Positions 42,663 to 51,861 of a stretch of DNA of 64,000 nucleotides are shown piece after piece. Origin of the DNA: Bradyrhizobium sp. CCGUVB1N3 (GTDB taxonomy: Bacteria; Pseudomonadota; Alphaproteobacteria; Rhizobiales; Xanthobacteraceae); assembly GCF_024199925.1 (NCBI RefSeq), contig NZ_JANADR010000001.1, forward strand, positions 9,675,501-9,739,500, written 5' to 3'. The notes under the pieces are model-generated. The model was given only the letters and a program-made list of their open reading frames with translations, did not search any database and was not told the origin of the DNA. Position 1 is the stretch's first letter. Each line of letters begins with the position of its first letter. The position numbers and the translations under genes were made by a program.

Positions 42663-42914
42663 ATGAGGTATTTGACCGCGAGCGTCGTCGCGATTGGGCT
42701 AGCGAGTGTTCCTGCCGTAGTGAGCGCGCAGGTGGACTGCGCCACGATACCTCGCGGACCGGCGCGCACCGATTGCTACCTCGCCCTGAGCCGGTTCTAT
42801 CAGGGACAATCGGAGCTGGCCGCTGCCAGAGCGCAGGCGCAATCAGACGCCGCGTGGTATCGGGCAATGACGGGAACGGACCCTCCGAAATTTAAGCCGC
42901 ATCGCCGGAAATAG
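42663..42914 (+). CDS. Small secreted protein, hypothetical
   Basis: 83 residues; ggaggcggc precedes the ATG. Signal peptide MRYLTASVVAIGLASVPAVV with cleavage near SAQ, two Cys in VDCATIPRGPARTDCYLALS, then a helical region and a basic end. Family not recognised. Confidence 0.7.
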   Translation: MRYLTASVVAIGLASVPAVVSAQVDCATIPRGPARTDCYLALSRFYQGQSELAAARAQAQSDAAWYRAMTGTDPPKFKPHRRK

Positions 42915-43382
42915 GGGTTGCACACGCTGCACCGGCCTTGCGACGCTCTCGCCTGCCACCACTCGCTGCGCCCAAGATCGGCCGTGCGTCGGTTACCGGG
43001 CACTCCGCACCAACGGTCCCACAACGGGCGGCCGCTACGGGACCGTTGGCGCGATGCCTATCGGGTTGCCGATACGCACCCCCATAGAACGCGACAGAAC
43101 CGAAGCGTGCAATTGTCCCTAGAGACAATTGTCCGTGGTGATTAGAGCAAATGCTCCCAACGCGTACCGAGACCGCCGCTGCCGTGCGGTTTCCGGGAGT
43201 AGACCGGACGTGGTTCAGGTCACGGCAGAAGGTCTGTCTGTGACCCAAAGCGCCATGGGGCGCAGGCTGAGCTACCCAGCCGGATCGCGTCGGCTCGAAG
43301 CGATTGATCGTTCCACGTGACGCACCAACACTCGTGCACTACGATACAGGAGGGGGCTCGCTTGATCCGTTGGAGAGCAACC
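42915..43382. other. Gene-free stretch with a short inverted repeat
   Basis: 468 bp without a supported gene. caattgtc (43110-43117) and gacaattg (43124-43131) form an 8-bp inverted repeat with a 6-nt spacer, and aattgtcc is repeated directly after it: an operator-like arrangement 250 bp before the next gene. Confidence 0.4.
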
Positions 43383-43670
43383 ATGGCCTACGCGATCATT
43401 CATCACTTCCCCGGCGGCACGAAAGATCAGTACGAGAAGTCGATTGCCGCCGTACATCCGAGTTCGGGCGGCCTTCCGGCGGGTCAGATCTTCCACACCG
43501 CGGGGCCCACGCCGGGTGGTTGGACCGTGATCGCGGTGCACGATACGAAGGAAAGCTGGGAACGGTTCCGCGAACAGATCCTCATGCCGCGCTTGAAGCA
43601 GGGCATCGCAGGGGGGTTGGCCGGGCCGCCGCAGGAAACCGCGTTCGAGACGCAGACGCTCAACATGTAG
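43383..43670 (+). CDS. Small dimeric alpha+beta barrel-like protein, hypothetical
   Basis: 95 residues from ATG 43383 (ggagagcaacc upstream). MAYAIIHHFPGGTKDQYEKS with GWTVIAVHDTKESWERFREQ looks like the antibiotic-biosynthesis-monooxygenase/dabb-type ferredoxin-like fold common in short stress or degradation proteins. The fold call rests on strand/helix pattern only. No operon partner. Confidence 0.7.
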   Translation: MAYAIIHHFPGGTKDQYEKSIAAVHPSSGGLPAGQIFHTAGPTPGGWTVIAVHDTKESWERFREQILMPRLKQGIAGGLAGPPQETAFETQTLNM

Positions 43671-43713
43671 CGTCGCTATCATCGCCAATCAGGTGGAGCA
43701 GCTGCTGGCCGGA

Positions 43714-44568
43714 TCAGCGCACCGACCACGGCCATGCCAACAACGATTGCGGTTTCTTGGCCTGCGATCGCTCCGCGGTTGGCGCCGGCTTTTGCGTCTG
43801 GGCGACATTGGCCGGCTGCCGCGGACGCGGCAGTGGTATTTCGGGCATCACCTTTGGCTCTTCGGGGCTCACCTTTGGTGGCGTCTCGGGCATCGCCTTT
43901 GGCTCTGAAGCGTTGGCGACGACCTGGGCGAGTTGTTCCTGGCTCGTATTCAGCCGCTCGGCAAGCATCTGGCTTTCGTGAGCCATCTCGACCTGGTCCG
44001 CCTTGATCTGGTCGATGATGCTGTTGTTGCGTGCGCTTTCATCTCGGCTCGCCTTGAGTTGGCTCGCGAGATTTTCATTGTCGCTGACCAATTGGTCTTG
44101 CCTCGCCTTGAGCTTTTCGACCATTTGGCTCAAGGCAGCGACGTCGCGCGCGATCGGTTGGAGCTGCTGCGCCAACTCGGCATGCAGGGCAACGACAGTC
44201 GGCGCGACGTCTTTCGGCGCGGCGACGTCAGGCGTGGCATGTGTCAGACGCGTGGTGTCGGCGGGGGCCACCATCGCAGTATCAACGGGGGATGACCGCC
44301 ACGCCGCAGCGATACCAATGGAAACCGCCAATAGAGAACCGACGAACGCGACACGGCGCCAATCAGCCAACCGCCAATCAGCCAATCGCCAATTTGCCAA
44401 TCGATGAATCGCTGCCAGGGGGGCGCGAGACGTCTCCATGCTGGTCGGCGGGATGCTGGTCGGCGGGTCCCAAGGACTGACTCCCGCTTCGCGTGCCAGG
44501 TTCGAAAGCTGTTCCTCCAGGCTTGCGACCTGTCCTTCCGGGAGCTTGTCGTCCAGCGCGGAATTCAT
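43714..44568 (-). CDS. Membrane-anchored coiled-coil protein, hypothetical
   Basis: 284 residues from ATG 44568 (cggagcagcca upstream). Cytoplasmic N-terminus, a striking LANWRLADWRLADWR tandem repeat (encoded by 44357-44403) just before the single helix VAFVGSLLAVSIGIAAA (about 76-92), then a long coiled coil with LAQQLQPIARDVAALSQMVE and KLKARQDQLVSDNENLASQL, and a Pro/Lys-rich C-terminus. Same topology as the protein at 48627-49124. Function unknown; such proteins are numerous in Bradyrhizobium. Confidence 0.75.
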   Translation of the reverse strand: MNSALDDKLPEGQVASLEEQLSNLAREAGVSPWDPPTSIPPTSMETSRAPLAAIHRLANWRLADWRLADWRRVAFVGSLLAVSIGIAAAWRSSPVDTAMVAPADTTRLTHATPDVAAPKDVAPTVVALHAELAQQLQPIARDVAALSQMVEKLKARQDQLVSDNENLASQLKASRDESARNNSIIDQIKADQVEMAHESQMLAERLNTSQEQLAQVVANASEPKAMPETPPKVSPEEPKVMPEIPLPRPRQPANVAQTQKPAPTAERSQAKKPQSLLAWPWSVR

Positions 44569-44909
44569 TGGCTGCTCCGTATCAAATGCATTGGCATCCG
44601 CCTGAGAGCGATCCACGCATCTGCGCCACGGCGAAGCTGACATTCAACGGAACGCAGATGGTTCTTGAGCCTGCGGCGCTTCTCAGGGATGAGCATGCAA
44701 CTGCATGTCAATCGTTTTCTTACCAACCCGGTTTAACGCAGCCGAGAAGGCGGAACTATGTTCACGGCCGGAGAACTACGGAAGGAACCCTGACCCGTCG
44801 GGAGAACGAAAATTCGTCGCCGGGTTTCTCAACTCTCGGCTCTAAGTCCTAGGCTCGCGATTCCGTAGACACACGGGGAAACGACTCCGGCGCGGGGTTT
44901 GCACCAGTG

Positions 44910-45239
44910 CGTAGGATGGGTGGAGCGCAGCGATACCCATCATCTCGCCCTCGGCTCCGGCGCACGTTCACCGAACGCATCATCGTGACCTGAGACGTTG
45001 CTGGCTCAATCTTCGGGATAGATTCCGAGCTTCACCATCCGATGAAAGGACGACGCATCTCCCTGAACGCGATCCGCAATTTATCGATGTGCTCCGTCGA
45101 TAACCGTAGGCGGCGTTCTGCCAGGTTGATGGTGAAGAAGAAGCTGCCTCCAGCGATGAAGTTGCGGCGGTAGTCGGTCATGGCGGGAGGTTAGCACAGC
45201 GTGGCTTGATGGGTATCGCTGCGCTCCACCCATCCTACG
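44910..45239. repeat. REP pair enclosing a transposase relic
   Basis: Perfect 32-bp inverted repeats at 44910-44941 and 45208-45239 (word gatgggtatcgctgcgctcc on the right arm) enclose 266 bp. This is the arrangement of REP palindromes around a REP-associated tyrosine transposase gene, reduced here to a stub. The rest of 44569-45425 has no supported gene. Confidence 0.75.
45032..45181 (-). pseudogene. REP-associated tyrosine transposase (RAYT), N-terminal relic
   Basis: 49 residues: MTDYRRNFIAGGSFFFTINL, then AERRLRLSTEHIDKLR and a frame break after IAFREMRRPF. This is the conserved N-terminus of RAYT/TnpA-REP proteins (normally about 150-180 residues with a downstream HxH and catalytic Tyr). 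Everything after about residue 45, including the catalytic residues, is missing. The relic lies inside the inverted REP pair. Confidence 0.75.
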
Positions 45240-45425
45240 GGCTGTGATGTGTTGCCGCATCGTTCAAATCGATCAGCGCGATTGTCCGCAAACAGTTGGA
45301 CGATCGGGCGGCAGGCGCCGAACAAGGCCGCTCGGCTGCGGCGGCACCGGCAACAATCTGTGAATGGGAAAGTGATCGCTGTGATCTAAATTGACGTCGA
45401 TCCTCATCGAAGACGTCATGGCAAG

Positions 45426-45905
45426 ATGGACGCAAAGCTTCCTGAAATTGAAGACCTGACCGTTGAGTCGGGCCTGCCTGCAATCATCGCCAAGCTTCAG
45501 TTCGCGTTTTGGGGACCCCTGACCGGCCACAGCTCGGCCGCGGAGTACGAGCAATTTTTGTGCTTCGCTGCGCGTTCGCGTCAATTGCCAACGGTTCTGG
45601 TCGCTAGGTGCGGCGAGGCGCTTCTCGGCTCGGTCAATTTGCTCGTACACGAGATGACGATACGCCCCGGGCTCTCGCCCTGGATGGCACAACTATTCGT
45701 GCCTGGCGCAGAGCGCAGCCGAGGCGTCGGAAGGGCATTGATAAATGCTTCGCTTGTCCGCGCCGCTGAGTTGGGATTCCCGCGACTATATCTCTACACG
45801 TCGGGCACATTGCCAGCGTACTATGCTGCCCTCGGCTGGAAGCCGATCGAGGAGCTCGAATACCTCGGCAAGATGCGCACCGTGATGGCATTCGGTCTGC
45901 TCTAG
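45426..45905 (+). CDS. GNAT family N-acetyltransferase
   Basis: 159 residues. The acetyl-CoA-binding motif is LFVPGAERSRGVGRALINAS (about 98-117; the R/Q-x-x-G-x-G/A type loop), followed by LYLYTSGTLPAYYAALGWKP, the typical GNAT strand 5 and helix. Substrate unknown, cytoplasmic, monocistronic. Confidence 0.88.
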   Translation: MDAKLPEIEDLTVESGLPAIIAKLQFAFWGPLTGHSSAAEYEQFLCFAARSRQLPTVLVARCGEALLGSVNLLVHEMTIRPGLSPWMAQLFVPGAERSRGVGRALINASLVRAAELGFPRLYLYTSGTLPAYYAALGWKPIEELEYLGKMRTVMAFGLL

Positions 45906-46101
45906 CAGTGGGGCTGGCGCGACACGATCGGCGCGGCCGGCTTGAGGTGCGCCATGATGCCATCGTGCCCCTGATTTGCCCGACGTGTCAACTGATATTC
46001 GTAAAATACGAAATTCGTTATGTTGGCGTCCGGCTACTTTGCATGGGGTTGTTTTCGACATTTTTGATTGGAGGCTTCACGGCAGGGCAGGGAGGTCGCG
46101 C

Positions 46102-46812
46102 TCAGCCCTTCGGCCCGCGCAGCTGCGCCGTCAGCCTGTCCATCGCCTCCGCCACGTCGCGCCACTGCGACAGCCAGCTTCGGGGAAATCGGAAGGTGAG
46201 GTCGGCGCCGTCGACGCGGCGCTCCGAAAGGCACATGCCGGGGGTGGCCGCATCGCGCGTGCAACGCGCGGTCAGCACGGGGCTCGTCGCGGAGAACAGA
46301 TCCTCGCTGGCATAGGGCGTGTCGGTGCGGAACATCCGCATCGTCAGCCCGTCCTCCGGCGAGGTCGCGGCCTGATCGAGATAGCGCGGATAGATGGTGC
46401 CGACCCGCAGCTCCGGCGCAAGTGCATCGTGATGCGCCGCGATCGACAGGAAGATGCGGTCGATCGGCTGCATCGTCGCCTCCGCCGCATCGGCGGTGAC
46501 ATGCTTCGGCGCGCCCGGCACTTCGAGCGAGGGGTAGAGGAAATCGATGTCGATGCGCTCCTGCGGTCCGGAGTGCCGCTGGATCTTCATCCGGATCGCC
46601 GCCGTCGGCACGTTGAACAGCGTGCCGCCGACGCTGACCGGCAACCTGTCCGGCGCGCTCGCGCCGACCACCGTCCCCCAGGTCGGCCACAGGAGATAGG
46701 CGACAACGGCCACCGCGCCTGCTGCGAACACGCCGCCGAGCACGAGTGGGGTGAGATGCGCTCTTGTCCGGCCCTGACGGCCGCGGGTGGAAGTTGCCGA
46801 GAACACGCTCAT
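46102..46812 (-). CDS. Hypothetical membrane-anchored protein
   Basis: 236 residues. Short basic cytoplasmic N-terminus, one helix (LTPLVLGGVFAAGAVAVVAYLL, about 20-41), then a periplasmic domain with two Cys (ARCTRDAATPGMCLSER, about 187-203) likely disulfide-bonded. Internal repeats are not seen and no family is recognised. GC3 pattern supports coding. Confidence 0.75.
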   Translation of the reverse strand: MSVFSATSTRGRQGRTRAHLTPLVLGGVFAAGAVAVVAYLLWPTWGTVVGASAPDRLPVSVGGTLFNVPTAAIRMKIQRHSGPQERIDIDFLYPSLEVPGAPKHVTADAAEATMQPIDRIFLSIAAHHDALAPELRVGTIYPRYLDQAATSPEDGLTMRMFRTDTPYASEDLFSATSPVLTARCTRDAATPGMCLSERRVDGADLTFRFPRSWLSQWRDVAEAMDRLTAQLRGPKG

Positions 46813-47033
46813 TTACTGGGGTCGCCGGAATGAGATCGCCGCAGAGTCGGCCGCTGGCCGACGAATCAACCGCGAATATGCCACGCGGCGGGGGTTCCGC
46901 GCAGCCTGCCGCGCCCCATGGGGGGATGACGCCGGCGGGGCGCTCCGTTAACCTTTTCTTAAGACTAATGTAGCGTTAAGCGGCACTTTTTGTCACAGGA
47001 AGGGGCCAGCGTTGCGTATGGGCGGAACTTCCG

Positions 47034-47363
47034 ATGACTCCTGAGACCTTGAATTCCTTCTTCTCCATCTGCATCGGGTTCGCGCTCGCGGGTGCGCTCG
47101 TGAACGGCTACCAGGCCCTTTCGCAGCGGACTGCCGGCTTCGGGCTGTTGCAGGAGGGCGTGGCGCCGAAGACCTTTGCCGCCGTGCCGTTCCTGGTGTT
47201 CGCGGCGCCTTTCATCATCATGCGCAACACGCTGCGCGGTGCGCGGCTGGAAAGCCGCCGCGTCGAATTCGTGATGATGGCGACCATCATCGCGGGCTTC
47301 TGGAGCATGATGAGCGGCACATTCTTCCTGATGACGTTGCGTGCCGCCGGCGTGCTGGCCTGA
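47034..47363 (+). CDS. Small conserved membrane protein, hypothetical
   Basis: 109 residues with three hydrophobic helices: FFSICIGFALAGALVNGYQA, FAAVPFLVFAAPFIIM and FVMMATIIAGFWSMMSGTFF. A conserved alphaproteobacterial membrane protein by general appearance; no function known. Starts 7 nt after ggcggaact. Confidence 0.75.
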   Translation: MTPETLNSFFSICIGFALAGALVNGYQALSQRTAGFGLLQEGVAPKTFAAVPFLVFAAPFIIMRNTLRGARLESRRVEFVMMATIIAGFWSMMSGTFFLMTLRAAGVLA

Positions 47364-47452
47364 GCGCGCGCCTCGCGGCTGTCTGCTAAGCGCCGCCCTT
47401 TGCTTGAACGTCACCGCTCCGCTATGCCAAGGTTTCCTGACAGGAGACCTCC

Positions 47453-47983
47453 ATGGCGATCTACGAGCTTGACGGGCAGGCGCCCGACCTTCCCGCCGAC
47501 GGCAATTACTTCATCGCCGACACCGCAACCGTGATCGGCCGCGTGCGCCTCAAGCCCGGCGCCAGCGTCTGGTTCGGCGCGGTGCTGCGCGGCGACAATG
47601 AGTGGATCGAGATCGGCGAGGGCTCCAACGTGCAGGACGGCTCGACCTGCCACACCGATCTCGGCTTTCCGCTGGTCATCGGCCAAAACTGCACCGTCGG
47701 TCATAACGTGATCCTGCACGGCTGCACCGTCGAGGACGGCGCGCTCGTCGGCATGGGCGCGATCGTGATGAACGGCGCGAAGATCGGCCGCAACAGCATC
47801 GTCGGCGCCGGCTCCGTCATCACCGAGGGCAAGGAATTTCCCGAACGCTCCCTGATCATCGGCTCGCCGGCGCGGGTGATCCGCACGCTCGATGACGCGC
47901 AAGTCGCGAGGATGGGCAGCGCGGCGAAGTTCTACGTCGCCAACGGCCCGCGCTTCAAGAAAGGCTTGAAGCGGATTGGCTGA
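47453..47983 (+). CDS. Gamma-class carbonic anhydrase family protein
   Basis: 176 residues of left-handed beta-helix hexapeptide repeats. Metal-ligand histidines appear in STCHTD and [11 protein letters not shown], with [20 protein letters not shown] upstream, matching the YrdA/CaiE/gamma-CA family. The enzyme hydrates CO2 or serves as an acyltransferase-like protein; activity is not assured for this subgroup. ggagacctcc precedes the ATG. Confidence 0.93.
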   Translation: MAIYELDGQAPDLPADGNYFIADTATVIGRVRLKPGASVWFGAVLRGDNEWIEIGEGSNVQDGSTCHTDLGFPLVIGQNCTVGHNVILHGCTVEDGALVGMGAIVMNGAKIGRNSIVGAGSVITEGKEFPERSLIIGSPARVIRTLDDAQVARMGSAAKFYVANGPRFKKGLKRIG

Positions 47984-48004
47984 GGCCGGGCGGCGTGTCG
48001 TCGG

Positions 48005-48223
48005 TCAGCGGGATCGGGTCTTGCTTTCCTTGGTCTTTGCCGCCGGTCGATCGACCGCTGCGCTCTTGCGCAGCGCGTCCTTCAGGTCGGCCGGTATGCC
48101 GTGCTTTTCCAGGAGGTCTGCGAAGGCCTCGTCGGCCAGATCCTGAAGAGTCTCCATGCGGTCGCGCGCAAGCTGCTTGAGCTTGCCGAACGTGTCCTCG
48201 TCGAATGCGATCAGCTTGCGCAT
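48005..48223 (-). CDS. Small ribbon-helix-helix-like protein, hypothetical
   Basis: 72 residues from ATG 48223. MRKLIAFDEDTFGKLKQLAR followed by RMETLQDLADEAFADLLEKH resembles a CopG/Arc ribbon-helix-helix DNA-binding domain (short strand then two helices), with a basic Lys/Arg-rich tail. Possibly an antitoxin or regulator; no toxin gene is adjacent. Confidence 0.7.
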   Translation of the reverse strand: MRKLIAFDEDTFGKLKQLARDRMETLQDLADEAFADLLEKHGIPADLKDALRKSAAVDRPAAKTKESKTRSR

Positions 48224-48626
48224 GACCGTCGCGGCCTCCCTGGTCAAATCGTGCGTGACGGAAATGTTCCGGAACGCGCCTGTGCGCCCATCGTTGGCAT
48301 GGGATCCGGTGGAGATCGAGACAGGTCGGTCGACTCGGCGGTCGATGCGGAGAACAGGCAGATCGACAAGACGGTGAAAAGCATCCGCCGCGGCTGCTGA
48401 GCTGGCAGGGACGGGCCGACCGCTTAAGTGTTTGAAAAGGGGCCGTAAAAAACAAGGCCGTTGACGCAATATACCGCCAACGACCTTGCCAGCCCCGGAT
48501 ATTGAAATTGGCTCACGCCATCCGGTAGTGGCCACCATGACGCGGAATCATACGGGGGAATGTGATCTAGTTCACAAGCCGCAAAATTTTGGCGCAGGGG
48601 ACAGGAACAAATCGTCGCAGGCCGGA
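48224..48626. other. Gene-free stretch
   Basis: 403 bp with no supported gene. A run near 48437-48465 (gaaaaggggccgtaaaaaacaaggcc) and an A/T patch may be a transcriptional signal, but nothing definite. Confidence 0.35.
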
Positions 48627-49124
48627 TCAGCTCCGCGATTTGCTCCGCCTGCGCAGGCTGGCATGGCGGCGCGCTGGTTTCTTGCGGGCAACCGACGGCG
48701 TCTCGGTCTCCGTGGCCTGTGCGCTGGCGAAGGACTGTTTGAGCCCGTCGATCGATTCGGTCAGGGTCGCGACCTGCTCCGACAGGCGTTTGGTGTCGGC
48801 CTGCTGCGAGGCGAGCAGGCGTTTGACCGTCAGAAGCTGGTCCTGCACCACCTGAAGCTGGTCGATGGATTCCTGCTGGGTGGCTTCCAGCCCCTTGGTC
48901 TTCTCGACGAGCTGCTCGGAGGCCTGCGCGGTGCGCGCCTGCAGCAGCCGGGCGGTGACCACCCGGTCGGACTCCGGGGCGGTGCCGGTATAGACGCGCC
49001 AGATCGCGATCGAGGTGACCCCGGTGATGAGCAGGAGCAGGGCCGCAGCCGTGAGCGCGATCGGCTGGCTGCCGAGACGGGTGAAGGCGCTGGTTCGCGC
49101 ATCGCGCGGTGCGAGATCGATCAT
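48627..49124 (-). CDS. Membrane-anchored coiled-coil protein, hypothetical
   Basis: 165 residues from ATG 49124. One helix (IALTAAALLLLITGVTSIAIW, about 22-42), then coiled-coil segments EQLVEKTKGLEATQQESIDQ with LQVVQDQLLTVKRLLASQQA and ADTKRLSEQVATLTESIDGL, and a basic Arg-rich C-terminus. Same design as 43714-44568. Function unknown. Confidence 0.75.
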   Translation of the reverse strand: MIDLAPRDARTSAFTRLGSQPIALTAAALLLLITGVTSIAIWRVYTGTAPESDRVVTARLLQARTAQASEQLVEKTKGLEATQQESIDQLQVVQDQLLTVKRLLASQQADTKRLSEQVATLTESIDGLKQSFASAQATETETPSVARKKPARRHASLRRRSKSRS

Positions 49125-49287
49125 CGCTGACAAAGCCCAAAAATGAACTGAAATGGCGAAGACCAGCGGCAACGGCCGCCGGGGCGTCCCGAAAACGTTA
49201 CATTTCGGCAGGAAATGGGACCAAAAAGAGGCTAAGGGCTGAAAAAAGGGCCGTTGTGGCCGAAAGAGGCCGTTTGGGCCGTGGGAT

Positions 49288-50019
49288 TCAGGGCTGAAAG
49301 CCGCCCATCGGCCCCAAATAGGGCTTCGTCCGGGGCGCCGCATAGGGGCCGAGCCGCGACGTCTTCAGCCCGAGTCGCACCAGGGCTTCAGCGAGCGGGA
49401 CGGCGGCGGCGACGCCGTCGACGACGGGGAGGCCATGCTTGTTCGCGAGCTCGACGGCGAGGTCGGCCATGCCGGCGCAGCCCAGGACAATGGCCTCCGT
49501 GCGGTCCTCGCGGATCGCCTCCGTGATCTCGCTGGAAATCTTGCCGAGCGCATCGGCATTACGCTCTTCCAGCGCGAGCACGGGGACCTCGGCGGCACGG
49601 ACGCGGGCGCAGCGCTCGGCAAGGCCGTATTTCCGCAAATTATGCTCGATCGGCACGATGGAGACACCGAGCGTCGTCACCACCGAGAAGCGCGCCGCGA
49701 TCAGGCTCGCCATGTGGAAGGCGGCTTCGCCGATGCCGATCACCGGTGCTTTTGCGATCGCACGCGCCGCATCGAGGCCGGTGTCATCGAAACAGGCGAT
49801 GATGTGGGCGTCCGCGCCATCGCGGTCGGCATCGCGGATGCAGCCGAGCATGCCGGGCACGGCGAAGGCTTCGTCGTAGAAGCCTTCGATCGAGACCGGG
49901 CCCATCGCGGGCTGGCGGGCATCGATCACTGTGTCCGGCAGGGCGACGGCGCGGGCGGCCGCGGCGATCTTCGCCGTCATCGCGGCCGTGGTGTTGGGAT
50001 TGACGATGTGGAGCCGCAT
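49288..50019 (-). CDS. Aspartate/glutamate (hydantoin) racemase family protein
   Basis: 243 residues from ATG 50019. MRLHIVNPNTTAAMT is the typical start; catalytic Cys pair in ACFDDTGLDAAR (about 75) and VLGCAGMADLA (about 181), plus GxGEAAFH. Family members racemise hydantoins, aspartate or related amino acids in the cytoplasm. It lies 4 bp after the last permease gene of the ABC operon, so it likely acts on the imported compound. Confidence 0.88.
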   Translation of the reverse strand: MRLHIVNPNTTAAMTAKIAAAARAVALPDTVIDARQPAMGPVSIEGFYDEAFAVPGMLGCIRDADRDGADAHIIACFDDTGLDAARAIAKAPVIGIGEAAFHMASLIAARFSVVTTLGVSIVPIEHNLRKYGLAERCARVRAAEVPVLALEERNADALGKISSEITEAIREDRTEAIVLGCAGMADLAVELANKHGLPVVDGVAAAVPLAEALVRLGLKTSRLGPYAAPRTKPYLGPMGGFQP

Positions 50020-50023
50020 CAGG

Positions 50024-50905
50024 TCACACAAGTCCCTTGCCGGCATCAGAGCCCTTAGCGGCCTGCCGCTTGTTCAGCACGTGGATGGCGCCGAGTGAAA
50101 GGGTGATCACCGCGAAGGAGACCGCGGAGATGATGGTGCCGAGCGCGTAGATGTCGGGCTTCGTCACCGTGGTGGTGAGGCCCTGGAGATCCAGCGGCAG
50201 TGTGTTCACCGAACCGATCGCCTGGCTGGAGCGGGCGAGTTCGTCCCAGGACAGCGTGAAGCCGAACAGCCCGATGCCGATCACGGAAGGAAGGATGATC
50301 GGCAGCACGACGTGACGGAAGGTCTGCCACGGCGTCGCGCCGAGATCGCGCGCTGCTTCCTCGAGCCTGGGGTCGAAGCGGTTGAAGATCGCGAACATGA
50401 TGAGAAGGCCGAACGGCAGCGTCCAGGTCAGATGAGCACCTAAGCCTGAGGTGAGCAGGCCCATCGAGGTCTCGAAATTCTCGTTCCAGTGCGCCTTGAT
50501 GAGGTCGTCGATGATGCGGAATTCCAGGGAGATGCCGAGCGAGGTGATGATGGAGGGAACAATGAGGCTCGCGATCGCCGAATAGAACAGGATGCTCTGC
50601 GCCTTGAACTTGCGCCGGAAGGCCATGCCAGCGGCGACCGACAGCACGACGGTGACCGCCATCACGACGAGGCCCAGTAGCAGCGAGCGGCGGAAGGCGG
50701 CGCCGAGATCGACGATGCCGGTGCCCTGGAACAGCTTTGAGAGCCAGTAGGTCGACATCCCGTTCATCGGGAAGGTGAGGCCGCCCTGCGGTCCCTGGAA
50801 CGACAGGATGTAGATCGCGATCATCGGGCCGTAGAGAAACAGCACATAGGCCGCGAAGAACACGGCGAGCACGTAGAAGCTGCGCGGGCGTCCCTCTCGC
50901 ATCAC
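50024..50905 (-). CDS. ABC transporter permease (PotC-like)
   Basis: 293 residues, about six membrane helices; starts MMREGRPRSFYVLAVFFAAY. The EAA-type loop EEAARDLGATPWQTFRHVVL (about 192-211) and IALSWDELARS-like region are typical of spermidine/putrescine-type inner-membrane permeases. Overlaps the upstream permease gene by 4 bp, so translation is coupled. Confidence 0.93.
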   Translation of the reverse strand: MMREGRPRSFYVLAVFFAAYVLFLYGPMIAIYILSFQGPQGGLTFPMNGMSTYWLSKLFQGTGIVDLGAAFRRSLLLGLVVMAVTVVLSVAAGMAFRRKFKAQSILFYSAIASLIVPSIITSLGISLEFRIIDDLIKAHWNENFETSMGLLTSGLGAHLTWTLPFGLLIMFAIFNRFDPRLEEAARDLGATPWQTFRHVVLPIILPSVIGIGLFGFTLSWDELARSSQAIGSVNTLPLDLQGLTTTVTKPDIYALGTIISAVSFAVITLSLGAIHVLNKRQAAKGSDAGKGLV

Positions 50906-51861
50906 AGCTCCTTCCTGATGTCGACGATACGCGACATCATGGTGATGATCAGGAAGGTGATCGCGAGCAGGATCACGGCGTTTGCCGCAGCCGCCGGGAA
51001 TTGCAGGGCGTTGAGCCGGGTCTCGATGATCTTGCCGGCGGCGGCGATCTGCTGCCCGCCCATCACGCCGATGGTGATGAAGTCGCCCATCACGATGGTG
51101 ATGACGAAGATCGAGCCGATCACGATGCCGGGCTTGGCGAGGGGAATGATGACGTTGACGAGCGTCTGGAACCCGGTGGCGCCGGCGTCATAGGCGGCCT
51201 CGATCAGCGACTTGTCGATGCGCACCATCGAATTGAAGATCGGCACCACCATGAAGAAGGTAAAGAGGTGCACGAGCGCCAGCACCACGGAGAACTCGGA
51301 ATAGAGCAGCCACTCGACCGGCTGGTCGATCACGCCGACCTTGAGCAACCCGGAATTGACGAGGCCGTTGCGGCCGAGCAGCGGGATCCAGGCGATCATG
51401 CGGATCACGTTCGAAGTCCAGAACGGGATCGTGCAGAGCAGCGACAGGCCCATCTGCCAGGTCTTGGACTTGATGTGGAAGGCGAGGAAGTAGGCGACCC
51501 AGAAGCCGACGAACAGCGTGATCGCCCAGACCATGAAGCACAGCTTCAGCGTCTTCACATAGGTCTTGCCGATCGTGCAGAGCTCGGGGAGCTGCGCGAT
51601 GCAGCCTTCGAACGTGTCGGTGTAGCCGCGCCCGGAGAAGGCCGGCAGCAACTGGTATTCGTTGTAGTCCCAGAAGGAGACGATGACGACGAACACCAGC
51701 GGGATCAGGAAGAAGGCGAGGAAGACGATCATCATCGGCCCGGCCTGGAGCCAGGAGAAGAAGGAGGGCGACAGACGCGCCGCTTTCTGGCGCGTCTGTG
51801 CTGATCCCCGGGCGAGGCCCGGGGATGTCTGTTGCAGGAGCTCGTCGGACGTGTCCGTCAC
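50902..51861 (-). CDS. ABC transporter permease (PotB-like)
   Basis: 319 residues from the GTG at 51861, which overlaps the binding-protein stop as gtga (51858-51861); an upstream open frame to 52053 only shadows the binding-protein gene. Six helices, PotB-type start (FFSWLQAGPMMIVFLAFFLI), periplasmic Cys pair region (EGCIAQLPELCTIG) and EAA loop EAAYDAGATGFQTLVNVIIP (about 234-253). Confidence 0.93.
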   Translation of the reverse strand: MTDTSDELLQQTSPGLARGSAQTRQKAARLSPSFFSWLQAGPMMIVFLAFFLIPLVFVVIVSFWDYNEYQLLPAFSGRGYTDTFEGCIAQLPELCTIGKTYVKTLKLCFMVWAITLFVGFWVAYFLAFHIKSKTWQMGLSLLCTIPFWTSNVIRMIAWIPLLGRNGLVNSGLLKVGVIDQPVEWLLYSEFSVVLALVHLFTFFMVVPIFNSMVRIDKSLIEAAYDAGATGFQTLVNVIIPLAKPGIVIGSIFVITIVMGDFITIGVMGGQQIAAAGKIIETRLNALQFPAAAANAVILLAITFLIITMMSRIVDIRKEL

